From NCBI GenBank assembly GCA_904397835.1, contig CAJFOV010000031.1, positions 1 to 45,584 on the forward strand: a stretch of DNA of 45,584 bases, read 5' to 3'. Positions 1-7,312 of the stretch are shown here, in pieces. The notes under the pieces are model-generated. The model was not told the origin of the DNA. It saw only the letters and a list, made by a program, of their open reading frames with translations, and made no database searches. A program made the translations under genes and the position numbers. Origin of the DNA: Candidatus Aristotella avistercoris (GTDB lineage: Bacteria > Bacillota > Clostridia > Oscillospirales > Ruminococcaceae). Each line of letters opens with the position of its first letter. Position 1 is the first letter of the stretch.

Positions 1-86
1 CGGATATGGCGGAATTGGCAGACGCGCTAGATTCAGGTTCTAGTGAGTTCACGCTCATGCAGGTTCAAGTCCTGTTATCCGCACCA
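1..86 (+). tRNA. tRNA-Leu (anticodon CAG), first base cut by window edge
   Basis: The sequence folds as a long-variable-arm (class II) tRNA. The acceptor strand CGGATA at the left edge pairs with TATCCG near the 3' end, so only the first G is missing. The anticodon stem CTAGA/TCTAG holds a loop whose anticodon is CAG, which reads CUG leucine codons. The T arm is AGGTTCAAGTCCT, and CCA is encoded at 84-86. A strong terminator follows at once, so this is the last gene of its transcript. Confidence 0.96.
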
Positions 87-93
87 GAAGGTG

Positions 94-127
94 AGAACCT
101 GAACGCCCAGGCGTTCAGGTTCTTTTT
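94..127 (+). terminator. Rho-independent terminator of the tRNA transcript
   Basis: A perfect 13-bp stem (94-106 with 111-123) closes a 4-nt loop and runs into six T's. It lies 7 bases after the tRNA CCA end. Confidence 0.93.
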
Positions 128-270
128 TCTTCTCCTGAAGTAAGGTTTCTGGTATGGGCAAAGGCCCGCTTTGCCTGTGCCGTCTGGCGGAGCGGTGTAC
201 CAGCGGCAGAGGGCCTGCGGTTCTTTTGCTCAGGCGTGGCGGACCCGCGGTCCCCGCCCATTGGCCTTGG

Positions 271-304
271 AGTTCCCTTGTGCCAAGGTTCAAAGGGAAC
301 TTTT
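271..304 (+). other. Hairpin in the leader region of the sufC-like gene
   Basis: The 298-bp gap between the tRNA terminator and the sufC-like gene holds no convincing reading frame. Its clearest structure is AGTTCCCTT (271-279) pairing perfectly with AAGGGAACT (293-301) around a 13-nt loop, followed by only four T's. It could be a weak terminator or attenuator. I found no good sigma-A promoter and no recognisable Rrf2/IscR-type operator here. Confidence 0.3.
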
Positions 305-425
305 GGAATCTCCCCCTGCAAATTTGAGAGGGAGTTTGTGAAAATCGTTGCGCCACATCCCTGGAATGCTCGTTTGGGGCACAGAATGTGGGCGTCTGAG
401 GCATCTAGAAAAGTGAGGAACAGAT

Positions 426-1157
426 ATGCTGCAATTAGAAGGAGTCACCTGGACTCTGCCAGGTGGGGAGGAGATTGTTCGGGGCGTTGACCTGGAGATC
501 GGCGACGGCAAACTGGTGGTCATCACCGGCCCCAACGGGGGCGGCAAGACCAGCCTGGTCAAATTGATTGCCGGCGTGGAGCAGGCCACCACAGGAAAGA
601 TCCTCCTGGATGGAGAAGAGATCACCCACATGGATGTGACCGAACGGGCCCGAAGAGGTGTGGCCTATGCCTTTCAGCAGCCGGTCAAATTTAAAGGCCT
701 TACGGTGGGGGATCTGCTGGAGCTGGCCGCGGGCAAGGTTCTGACGGAGGAGGAACTCTGCGACCTGTTGGCCAAGGTGGGCCTGTGCGCCAGGGAGTAT
801 GTGGACCGGGAGCTGAGCGCCGCTCTCTCCGGCGGGGAGAGCAAGCGCATCGAAATTGCCACGGTCCTTGCCAGGGGCGCCAAACTCTCCATCTTTGATG
901 AGCCGGAGGCCGGCATCGACCTGTGGAGCTTCTCCCGCCTGGTGGAGACCTTTGAATCCCTGCGCCGCACCCGCAAGGGCACCCTGCTCGTCATCTCCCA
1001 CCAGGAGCGAATCCTCTCCATTGCCGATGAGATTGTAGTTATCGACCAGGGACGGGTCAAAACCCACGGGCCGCGCTTTACGGTGCTGCCGACACTCCTG
1101 TCGGATCAACACGCCTGCGGCTGTCCGCAGGGAAAGGGAGGGCTGTGCTATGAATAA
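426..1157 (+). CDS. sufC: SufC-type ABC ATPase (Fe-S cluster assembly, minimal SufBC/SMS type)
   Basis: This 243-residue soluble ABC ATPase lacks any transmembrane partner and matches SufC, which powers conformational change of the SufB scaffold during Fe-S cluster assembly in the cytosol. Visible motifs are Walker A GPNGGGKT (about 35-42), a Q-loop at FQQP (about 83-86), signature LSGGE (about 134-138), Walker B LSIFDEP (about 154-160) and the H-loop SHQER (His about 192). The start follows GAGG in AGTGAGGAACAGAT. The last 8 bases overlap the sufB-like gene, indicating coupled translation. A Cys-bearing tail (CGCP, then LCYE) is unusual for housekeeping SufC. No sufS, sufU or sufD is adjacent, so the pair looks like the minimal SUF-like system (SMS) rather than a full suf operon. 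Confidence 0.9.
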   Translation: MLQLEGVTWTLPGGEEIVRGVDLEIGDGKLVVITGPNGGGKTSLVKLIAGVEQATTGKILLDGEEITHMDVTERARRGVAYAFQQPVKFKGLTVGDLLELAAGKVLTEEELCDLLAKVGLCAREYVDRELSAALSGGESKRIEIATVLARGAKLSIFDEPEAGIDLWSFSRLVETFESLRRTRKGTLLVISHQERILSIADEIVVIDQGRVKTHGPRFTVLPTLLSDQHACGCPQGKGGLCYE

Positions 1158-2070
1158 GATTACAGACGAGCTGCTGCGGCTCATCTCTGACTTTAAGGGG
1201 AATTTTCAGGGGGCCTTCAGCATCCGGGAAAATGGCGGCTGTGCCGCCCGCCAGTCCACAGAGCACATCCAGATCACCAACCGCAAGGACGGCTTGCCCG
1301 GCCTGGAGGTCCACATTCAGCCCGGCACCAGGGGGGAGAAGGTTTATATCCCCGCCTGTGTCACCCAGGGCGGAATCGACGACCTGGTGTACAACGACTT
1401 CTATGTGGGCGAGGGGGCGGATGTGATCATCGTCGCCGGCTGCGGGGTCCACAATGAGGAGGATACCGAGGCCAAGCACAACGGCATCCACCGGTTCTAT
1501 CTGGCTGAGGGATCCCATGTCCTCTACCAGGAGAAGCACATTGCCACCGGCGCGGGCAGTGGCGCCAAGCGGATCAACCCTGTGACAGATGCCCACCTGC
1601 AGGCGGATGCCTGCCTGGAGATGGACACCGTCCAACTGCGGGGGGTGGATACCACCCTGCGGAAAACCACCGCTGTTTTGGAGGATCGGGCTCGCATTGT
1701 GGTCCGCGAACGCCTCCTCACCGATGGGGAGGAGACGGCCAAAACTGAGTTTGAGGTGACGCTGCGCGGAGAGGACTCCGGTGCGGATCTGGTCTCACGC
1801 TCGGTGGCCCGTGGTAACTCCCACCAGGACTTTGTCTCCATCATCCGGGGAGAGAACCGCTGCACCGGTCACTCCGAGTGCGACGCCATCCTGGCGGACA
1901 ACGGCCGGGTGGACGCCTCCCCCGCCCTGCAGGCCTGCCACATTGACGCAGCCCTGATCCATGAGGCGGCCATCGGCAAGATTGCCGGGGAACAGATCCT
2001 CAAGCTGCGCACCTTGGGCCTGACGGAGGAGGAAGCTGAGGAGAAGATCATTGAGGGTTTCCTTAAATAG
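1150..2070 (+). CDS. sufB: Short SufB/SufD-family Fe-S scaffold protein
   Basis: At 306 residues this is much shorter than canonical SufB (about 460-490). It keeps the C-terminal SufBD beta-helix core and lacks most of the N-terminal domain. Features matching the family include ENRCTGHSECDAIL, where the Cys near 244 aligns with the catalytic Cys of SufB, and IHEAAIGKI, whose His-Glu (about 271-272) aligns with the conserved SufB Glu region. The end LTEEEAEEKIIEGFL is typical. The start ATG lies inside the end of sufC. With its neighbour it would form a SufBC complex assembling Fe-S clusters. I infer a combined SufB/SufD role because no sufD is present. It may be the only SUF-like module, or may coexist with an Isc-like one elsewhere. 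Confidence 0.88.
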   Translation: MNKITDELLRLISDFKGNFQGAFSIRENGGCAARQSTEHIQITNRKDGLPGLEVHIQPGTRGEKVYIPACVTQGGIDDLVYNDFYVGEGADVIIVAGCGVHNEEDTEAKHNGIHRFYLAEGSHVLYQEKHIATGAGSGAKRINPVTDAHLQADACLEMDTVQLRGVDTTLRKTTAVLEDRARIVVRERLLTDGEETAKTEFEVTLRGEDSGADLVSRSVARGNSHQDFVSIIRGENRCTGHSECDAILADNGRVDASPALQACHIDAALIHEAAIGKIAGEQILKLRTLGLTEEEAEEKIIEGFLK

Positions 2071-2100
2071 CGGTCTTTTTCAATGAAATGGATTGAATCG

Positions 2101-2136
2101 GGCGCCAGAGATCGGTTTTGGGTCTCTGGCGCCTTT
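2101..2136 (+). terminator. Terminator after the sufCB pair
   Basis: GGCGCCAGAGA (2101-2111) pairs perfectly with TCTCTGGCGCC (2123-2133) and is followed by TTT. The T-run is short, so termination may be incomplete. Position right after sufB supports the call. Confidence 0.75.
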
Positions 2137-2276
2137 GCCACTCCCAAAAATTTGGCGGTTTGACAGATGGATGGGAGGCGGCGTGTCGAGGCTTGGCGTT
2201 TGGGGATCCATATTCCCTCCCATTGCGGCCATGGGATGGCGCTGCAACGGGTGTGTTGGGTCAATCTTTCTTTTTC

Positions 2277-2305
2277 TTGTCTTATTCGGCATTTTATCTT
2301 ATACT
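2277..2305 (+). promoter_or_regulatory. Sigma-A-type promoter of the CAP lipoprotein gene
   Basis: TTGTCT (2277-2282), a 17-bp spacer and TATACT (2300-2305) lie about 55 bp before the start codon. This is 4 of 6 and 5 of 6 matches to consensus. Confidence 0.6.
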
Positions 2306-2359
2306 GAGGAAAGAGAGTCGCGCCATGACTTTTACAAGGGAAGAAGGAGAAGATAAACG

Positions 2360-3232
2360 ATGAAAAGAGCAAGTAACTCAGCGACAGCATTTCTTTTGGC
2401 CTGTCTGATTGTGCTGTCTCTGTTGACCGCATGTGGGCAGGAGCCCTCTGGTTCCTCCCTATCCTCTGAGGAGACCTCCCTTAGCAGCAATGTGGAAGAC
2501 GTCAGCGATACCTCTGAGGCGGACCCCTCTGACACCCAGAGTTCCTCCAGTTCTGGAGATTCCAGTACATCGGATGGCTCCTCCACATCCGGTGGATCCA
2601 CCTCTGATGCAGGTCACACCCACAGCTATACCTCCACCGTGACGGCGGCCACCTGTACCACCGGGGGCTATACCACCTACACCTGTTCCTGTGGGGCCAG
2701 CTACCGGGGCAACCAGACTGCCCCGTTGAACCATGCCTATGGCAGTTGGTGGGTGGCAAAGGAGCCCACTGTTTCCGATTCAGGCAGCCGAGTCAGAACC
2801 TGCAGCCGCTGTGGTGCGGAACAGTGGGAGACCATTGCACCGTTGGTGGACCCCACCGCCTACGCCAACGAGGTGATCCGCCTGGTGAACCAGGAGCGGG
2901 CAAAGGTGGGGCTTTCCCCCTTGACGTCGGCGCCGGTCCTCAACTCCTATGCCCTCCAGCGCAGCAAAGAGCTGGTCAGTGTTTTTGATCACGTGCGCCC
3001 CGACGGCAGCGATCCCCTGGACTATGTGATGGGCCTTGGCGGCTACTACACCGCTGGGGAGAACATTGCGAAATCCTGGGGCATGGCAGATACACCAGCC
3101 CGGGTCATGGATGGCTGGATGAATTCGCCCGGCCATAAGGCCAACATTCTAAATCCGAATTTTTCTTACATCGGCGTGGGGTGTTACCAAGTAAACGGTG
3201 GTTACTACTGGACCCAGATCTTTGCCGGATAG
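2360..3232 (+). CDS. CAP/SCP-domain lipoprotein
   Basis: The 290-residue product starts with a lipoprotein signal peptide ending in the lipobox LLTAC (lipid-modified Cys about 25), so it should be anchored outside the membrane. A Ser/Asp/Glu/Thr-rich linker (about 30-87) leads to a Cys-containing segment (about 88-165; ATCTTGGYTTYTCSCG and TCSRCG) like the small repeats found in many clostridial surface proteins. The C-terminal 120 residues are a CAP (SCP/PR-1, YkwD-like) domain: VNQERAKVGLSPL, then DHVRPDG, GENIA and the terminal W..SPGHKANILN motif. YkwD-type CAP domains in Firmicutes are secreted, often spore- or envelope-associated, and of unsettled biochemical function. The start is set by AAGGAGA upstream. 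It stands alone between two non-related transcripts. Confidence 0.9.
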   Translation: MKRASNSATAFLLACLIVLSLLTACGQEPSGSSLSSEETSLSSNVEDVSDTSEADPSDTQSSSSSGDSSTSDGSSTSGGSTSDAGHTHSYTSTVTAATCTTGGYTTYTCSCGASYRGNQTAPLNHAYGSWWVAKEPTVSDSGSRVRTCSRCGAEQWETIAPLVDPTAYANEVIRLVNQERAKVGLSPLTSAPVLNSYALQRSKELVSVFDHVRPDGSDPLDYVMGLGGYYTAGENIAKSWGMADTPARVMDGWMNSPGHKANILNPNFSYIGVGCYQVNGGYYWTQIFAG

Positions 3233-3449
3233 CAAAAGCGGCGGTGTTGATTCTACAGGGATACCACCATGTGGAAGGTGGAGCCGATCGGTTCTTTGGA
3301 CTTTTGATTCCCACTGGATCGCAAATTTTGGAACAGCGTTTTGTCCTGCGATGACGGATCTTTGGATCATTTGGAAGGGGCCAAAAAGGACCCCATTGTA
3401 TTGTTGATGCCCCAAGGTTTGCAGGCTTTGAGGCTGTGGAGGTTTTTCC

Positions 3450-4511
3450 ATGAGTTTTACAGTCAATTTTGGCCCTTGGGGCACCATCTTTCCCGTTCCA
3501 ACAGCGGTGGTGGACCAGCACATCAAACTGTGCGGCGCCACCCAGCTCAAGGTGCTGCTGCTGGTGCTGCGGTCAGGGAAGCCCCAGGTGGATGTGCCAG
3601 ACCTGTGCAAACAGCTGAACCTGTCCACCGCCGATGTCCATGACGCTCTAAACTACTGGGTGAACTGTGGGATTTTACAGCAGGAGGAACCGGCCCAAAC
3701 CCAGGGGATCCAGGCGGATCCCTTTGCACCTCCGGCGCCTGAACCTGCTGTTTCACAGGCTCCAACAGAGCGTCCTCCCATCTCCACCACGGTGCAGACC
3801 CCCCAGGGGCAGCGTGTCACCACCATCAGCAGCCGCCGGCACCTGACCCAGCAGGAGATTGCCGTTCTGGCCGCCCAGGATCCAAAGGTCTCTGTCCTGG
3901 TGCAGGAGGCCCAGGCCAGGCTGGGCAAGCCCCTCTCCCCCACAGAGACGGAGGCGCTCATCTCCCTCTACCAATATGGGGGGATGGACATCGATTTGAT
4001 TCTCATGGTCATTGAATACTGCAAGTCCATCGACAAGACCAGCATGCGCTATGTGGAGCGCACCGCCTACAACTGGCTGGACAGCGGCATTGACACCCAT
4101 GAGCGGGCAGAGGCCCACATCAAGGAGTTGATGGAGCGCCACTCCCAGGAGGGGCAGGTCCGCGCCGCCTTTGGGCTGGGCAGCCGGGCGCTGACCACTT
4201 CAGAAAAAAGGTACATCCACCGCTGGTTCCACGACTTTGGCTTTGACATCGCGCTGATCCGCCTGGCCTATGAGCGCACAGTGGACAGCACTGGGAGCCT
4301 CTCCTACCCGTATCTGAACAAAATTCTTGCCAATTGGCACGAGAAGGGGATCACCACGCCGGAACAGGCCTGTGCAGAGATGAGCGTTCCGCCGGCCCGT
4401 CCCAAGGGGAGGACCCCCGCTGCCACCGGTCAAAAGAAGGCCTCCTACGACCTGGCGGAGATTGAGCGGATGATCACCTATGGGGATGTCCTCTCCAAAC
4501 AGGAGGAATAA
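3450..4511 (+). CDS. dnaD: DnaD-domain replication initiation protein
   Basis: This 353-residue protein has an N-terminal winged-helix-like region (about 1-75, LNLSTADVHDALNYWVNCGIL), a Pro/Gln-rich linker, and two tandem DnaD (DnaB_2) domains. The second carries YLNKILANWHEKGI, which fits the family motif YxxxIxxxWxxxGI. DnaD/DnaB proteins of low-GC Gram-positives remodel DNA at oriC and bring in the DnaI-DnaC helicase complex. The start is preceded by TGGAGG. The helicase loader gene follows after 39 bp, so the two form a primosome operon. Within the DnaD/DnaB family I cannot say which B. subtilis protein is the true functional equivalent. The 217-bp gap before it (3233-3449) shows no clear promoter. 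Confidence 0.9.
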   Translation: MSFTVNFGPWGTIFPVPTAVVDQHIKLCGATQLKVLLLVLRSGKPQVDVPDLCKQLNLSTADVHDALNYWVNCGILQQEEPAQTQGIQADPFAPPAPEPAVSQAPTERPPISTTVQTPQGQRVTTISSRRHLTQQEIAVLAAQDPKVSVLVQEAQARLGKPLSPTETEALISLYQYGGMDIDLILMVIEYCKSIDKTSMRYVERTAYNWLDSGIDTHERAEAHIKELMERHSQEGQVRAAFGLGSRALTTSEKRYIHRWFHDFGFDIALIRLAYERTVDSTGSLSYPYLNKILANWHEKGITTPEQACAEMSVPPARPKGRTPAATGQKKASYDLAEIERMITYGDVLSKQEE

Positions 4512-4550
4512 AACGCCGTCCCTGCCGATAGAGAGAAGAAAGGAGCCACT

Positions 4551-5546
4551 ATGAGCTACCCGAAGGAAATCTACAACCAGGCCTTCCGTATTCTGGAGCA
4601 GCGCCGGGTCCATGCCCGGCAGACCCAGGAGGACCACCAGGAGGAGGTCTACCGCCGCCTGCCCCGCGTGGCCCAGATCGACCGGCAGCTGGCCCAGACC
4701 GGGATCGCCGTGGTGCGCAAGGTGCTGGATGCCCAGAACATTGATGAGGAGATCCAGGTCCTCAAGGAGGAGAATCTGGCTCTCCAGCAGGAGAGGGCCC
4801 ATCTGTTGCAGCAGGCGGGGTATCCCGCCAACTATCTCCAGCCGGCCTACCACTGCACCAAATGCCAGGACCGGGGATATGTGGGCAATGTCATGTGTAC
4901 CTGCCTGAGCGACCTGCTCAAACAGCAGGCTTATCAGCTGCTCAACGCCAACATTCCCCTGGAGGACTACGGCTTTGAGCGCTTTCGCTTGGATTACTAT
5001 GACAACACCCCTGTGGATGAGACCCAGGTGGTGCCCCGTACCCGGATGGCCACCATCTTTCAGCGTTGCCAGGACTATGCCCGGCGGTTCCATCCGGGGG
5101 CTGAGAGTCTGCTCCTTCTGGGGGGGACCGGCCTTGGGAAGACCCATCTCTCCCTCTCCATCGCCGCCGCTGTCATTGAAAAGGGTTATGGGGTCATCTA
5201 CGCCTCCACCCCCAACCTCATCAACAAGTTGGAGCGGGAACACTTTGGCCCTGCCAGCCCCGAGGAGGACCGCAGCTACCTGAACATGGTCTGCCAGTGC
5301 GACCTGCTGGTACTGGACGACCTGGGGGCGGAGTTTGCCACCCAATTCAGCGCATCCACCCTCTACCACATCATCAACCAGCGCCTGGTGGAGCGCCGCC
5401 CCACCATCATCAACACCAACCTGACCCCGGCAGAGCTGGAGCAGCGGTACCAGGAGCGGATCGTCTCCCGCATCCTGTGCAGCTATGTGGTCTTTCAATT
5501 TGTGGGCCGGGATATCCGTCTGCTCAAGCGGACCCAGCGGTTTTGA
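4551..5546 (+). CDS. dnaI: DnaI/DnaC-type replicative helicase loader (AAA+ ATPase)
   Basis: The 331-residue product has an N-terminal helical region (1-95), a Cys cluster HCTKCQDRGYVGN..CTC (Cys 102, 105, 116, 118) that probably binds zinc, and a C-terminal AAA+ domain with Walker A GGTGLGKT (191-198), Walker B LLVLDDLG and the ERIVSRIL segment typical of DnaC/DnaI/IstB-like ATPases. It would load the hexameric DnaB-type helicase at origins and restart sites. The start follows AAAGGAGCCACT. The neighbouring dnaD-like gene and the strong terminator behind it define a two-gene transcript. An IstB-type transposition ATPase is unlikely, because there is no istA and the Cys cluster is DnaI-like. 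Confidence 0.93.
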   Translation: MSYPKEIYNQAFRILEQRRVHARQTQEDHQEEVYRRLPRVAQIDRQLAQTGIAVVRKVLDAQNIDEEIQVLKEENLALQQERAHLLQQAGYPANYLQPAYHCTKCQDRGYVGNVMCTCLSDLLKQQAYQLLNANIPLEDYGFERFRLDYYDNTPVDETQVVPRTRMATIFQRCQDYARRFHPGAESLLLLGGTGLGKTHLSLSIAAAVIEKGYGVIYASTPNLINKLEREHFGPASPEEDRSYLNMVCQCDLLVLDDLGAEFATQFSASTLYHIINQRLVERRPTIINTNLTPAELEQRYQERIVSRILCSYVVFQFVGRDIRLLKRTQRF

Positions 5547-5592
5547 TCCCCCAATTCCTCGGGGCCATTCGTCCGTCAATCAAAGAAAATAG

Positions 5593-5632
5593 GGCCGCTG
5601 TTCTCCCATGATGGGAGGACAGCGGCCTTTTT
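5593..5632 (+). terminator. Terminator of the dnaD-dnaI operon
   Basis: A stem of about 15 bp (5593-5607 with 5613-5627, one G-T pair) with a tiny loop runs into five T's. It sits 46 bp after dnaI. Confidence 0.95.
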
Positions 5633-5785
5633 CTACTGCAACTGTTTGGGAGGGCCCTCTCTGTGACACCTCAGCCGCCCCCTTGGAGGCACCAAACGTA
5701 CAATTTGCGGGTGGTGGAAAGTTCTATGGCACGGCCAAGAGAAAAAGGAGGGAGCTATGGCCCATCCATCCCCAGGGTACTTCCC

Positions 5786-5963
5786 TTTTCCACATATTTC
5801 GACCGATCGCCCCTGTGGAAAACTCTGTGGAAAGTGTGCAAAACATTAATATTCCGGTTGGGTAATACTTTATGTATTGGATTTTCCACAAAAAAGACAG
5901 GGTCTCTCCACGCTGGCGGAGAATACCCTGTCCTTCTGATACTACTGTTCCTTCTTTTCCACA
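5786..5963. promoter_or_regulatory. Cluster of DnaA-box matches
   Basis: Within 178 bp there are four exact copies of TTTTCCACA, counting both strands: 5786-5794 (+), 5814-5822 (-, as TGTGGAAAA), 5882-5890 (+) and 5955-5963 (+). A one-mismatch copy lies at 5826-5834 (-). All four fit the relaxed DnaA-box consensus TTWTNCACA. The last copy lies within the 3' end of the spoIIQ-like gene. The cluster sits between convergent genes, just behind the primosome operon. Binding of DnaA here is inferred, not shown. Confidence 0.5.
5889..5932 (-). terminator. Terminator of the spoIIQ-like gene
   Basis: Read on the minus strand, GACAGGGT and ACCCTGTC (ends at 5932 and 5896) pair, with an inner CTCC/GGAG stem, and are followed by six T's (complement of 5890-5895). 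Confidence 0.9.
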
Positions 5964-6706
5964 ATGACGGAGGGATCCACCCACTTGCCGTCCTGCTTCA
6001 TGGCAAAGTGCAGGTGGCTCTCCAGGGAGACCTCCGCCGGCGCCACGCCCAACGTGGCAATGGCCTGCTCCATCTTGACCTGGTCCCCCTCCTGCACCAG
6101 AACCTGATCCAGGCCGCAGTAGAGGGAGAGGATGTTGTCCCCATGGTCAATCTCCACCACCTTGCCCCAGAGGGCGTCATCGTACACCCGGGTTACGGTG
6201 CCGGCGCTGACGGCCAGGATGTTGGTCCCCTGTTCGGCCTTGAGATCGATGCCATTGTGGGTGCGCCAGTCCCCCATGGTTTTGTTGTAGACCAACTTAT
6301 CCCCGCTGTAGCTGGCGAAGATTTCGCCATTGACGGGATAGACATAGGCTGCTGTAGGCAATTTTGTAGAGGCTGTTTGCTGTTCGGAGTTCGCGGATGC
6401 ATTGGTTTGCTCGGTAGAGGAGGATTGCTGCACATCCGACGGTTCGGACGGCTGGGAGGACTCCTGCTGGGAGCTGTCCTTTGGGATGTCCGGCTCGCTG
6501 GCACCTGCCGGCTCTTCCCCCGCCGGCTCGGTAAAAGACGATGGTTCCGAGCTGGAATAGCCCATCTGATCCAGGCTGTTCATGGTGCGGTCAATGGACA
6601 CCCAGGCTGCAACACCGGCCCCAAGCAGGCAGACGCCCAGGGCGGCATAGAAGCCTTTGCCTGCCAGGAACCGTTGGAATTTGCTCTTTCCTGCGTATTT
6701 TCTCAT
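5942..6706 (-). CDS. spoIIQ: Membrane-anchored M23 peptidase-like protein, SpoIIQ type
   Basis: The 254-residue protein has a basic N-terminus, one membrane helix (about 20-40), a Ser/Glu/Pro-rich extracellular linker (about 48-115) and a C-terminal LytM/M23 domain. Zinc ligands of the M23 fold are all visible: THNGID (His and Asp) and the HLH of ESHLHFAM. SpoIIQ in the forespore membrane forms the engulfment channel and zipper with SpoIIIAH. In B. subtilis it has lost a zinc ligand, while clostridial forms such as that of C. difficile keep the site, as here. The start follows GGAGGTG. A forespore-type promoter candidate lies upstream. A vegetative M23 hydrolase is the main alternative, but size, layout and anchoring fit SpoIIQ best. 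Confidence 0.72.
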   Translation of the reverse strand: MRKYAGKSKFQRFLAGKGFYAALGVCLLGAGVAAWVSIDRTMNSLDQMGYSSSEPSSFTEPAGEEPAGASEPDIPKDSSQQESSQPSEPSDVQQSSSTEQTNASANSEQQTASTKLPTAAYVYPVNGEIFASYSGDKLVYNKTMGDWRTHNGIDLKAEQGTNILAVSAGTVTRVYDDALWGKVVEIDHGDNILSLYCGLDQVLVQEGDQVKMEQAIATLGVAPAEVSLESHLHFAMKQDGKWVDPSVIVEKKEQ

Positions 6707-6728
6707 GGTTTGGAAACACCTCCAAGAA

Positions 6729-6758
6729 TAGTTTGTATCAAAGGCTGCTCTCTTATGC
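6729..6758 (-). promoter_or_regulatory. Possible sigma-F/sigma-G promoter of the spoIIQ-like gene
   Basis: On the minus strand GCATA (6758-6754), 18 bp and CAAACTA (6735-6729) resemble the sigma-G pattern GHATR-N18-CATnHTA, with one mismatch in the -10. The sigma-F pattern overlaps it. The predicted start falls at the edge of the Shine-Dalgarno sequence, which makes the call uncertain. Confidence 0.3.
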
Positions 6759-6881
6759 TATTGTTCGTGGGCAGCGTCCTTTTATGCGAGGGAGCGGCGG
6801 GACACCAAGAATTTTCTGCTGCAACATGCGTTTCAAAAATTTACAAAGGGCAAGGGATACCTGCTATGGCCCAGGGAAGGG

Positions 6882-7298
6882 TCACTGCAGGCCGCCTCGG
6901 CGCGGACCCTGTTCCCCTGAACCTGTGTTCTGGGGGGATTCTTTGGGCCTCTGAAAGGACTGATAGAAGGTGCGCACAGCAATCAGCAGCAGAAAGCCGC
7001 CAAAGAACTTGGAGAGCAGCTCAGACCCCAGCCACTGGGCCAGGTAGTAACCGGCAAATACACCGGGCAATCCCCCCACCAGGGCAAGGGCCGCCGTGCG
7101 CCAGGAGACCAGTTTGTTTTTGGTGTGTATCACCAGGGAGAGCAGAGCCACCGGAATAAAAAACACCAGGTTGATGCCCTGGGCACGCATCTGCTCCATC
7201 CCCACAAAGGCGCTCAGATAGATGATCAGCACGGAGCCGCCCCCAAGGCCCATGCTGCCCAGGAGAGCGGATGCCAGCGCGGCAAGCCATTGGATCAA
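6882..7298 (-). CDS. TauE/SafE-family half permease (second half)
   Basis: About 138 residues with four predicted membrane helices and the family motif GSMGLGGGSVLIIYL near the N-terminus. TauE/SafE proteins normally have two such repeats in about 250 residues and move sulfite, sulfoacetate or other organosulfur anions. Here each repeat is a separate gene. I place the start at TTG 7298, which follows GGGGGGAG at suitable spacing. A GTG at 7316 overlapping the upstream stop is also possible, and longer N-terminal extensions are out-of-context reading frame. The tail after the last helix is Arg/Gly/Pro-rich. It likely works as a heterodimer with its neighbour; the substrate is unknown. Confidence 0.78.
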   Translation of the reverse strand: MIQWLAALASALLGSMGLGGGSVLIIYLSAFVGMEQMRAQGINLVFFIPVALLSLVIHTKNKLVSWRTAALALVGGLPGVFAGYYLAQWLGSELLSKFFGGFLLLIAVRTFYQSFQRPKESPQNTGSGEQGPRRGGLQ

Positions 7299-7312
7299 AG
7301 CGCTCCCCCCTA

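Noticed and set aside
4200-5579. 459-residue minus-strand open frame
   Set aside because: Antisense to the dnaI-like gene, which has clear Walker motifs and a good ribosome site.
5633-5941. The DnaA-box cluster as the chromosomal origin
   Set aside because: No dnaA or dnaN nearby, flanking genes converge on it, and there is no obvious AT-rich unwinding element; a titration or regulatory cluster fits better.
5663-7159. 498-residue open frame on the plus strand
   Set aside because: It runs antisense to the spoIIQ-like gene and the TauE half gene, has no family-like motifs and no ribosome site; GC-rich coding DNA often leaves such frames open.
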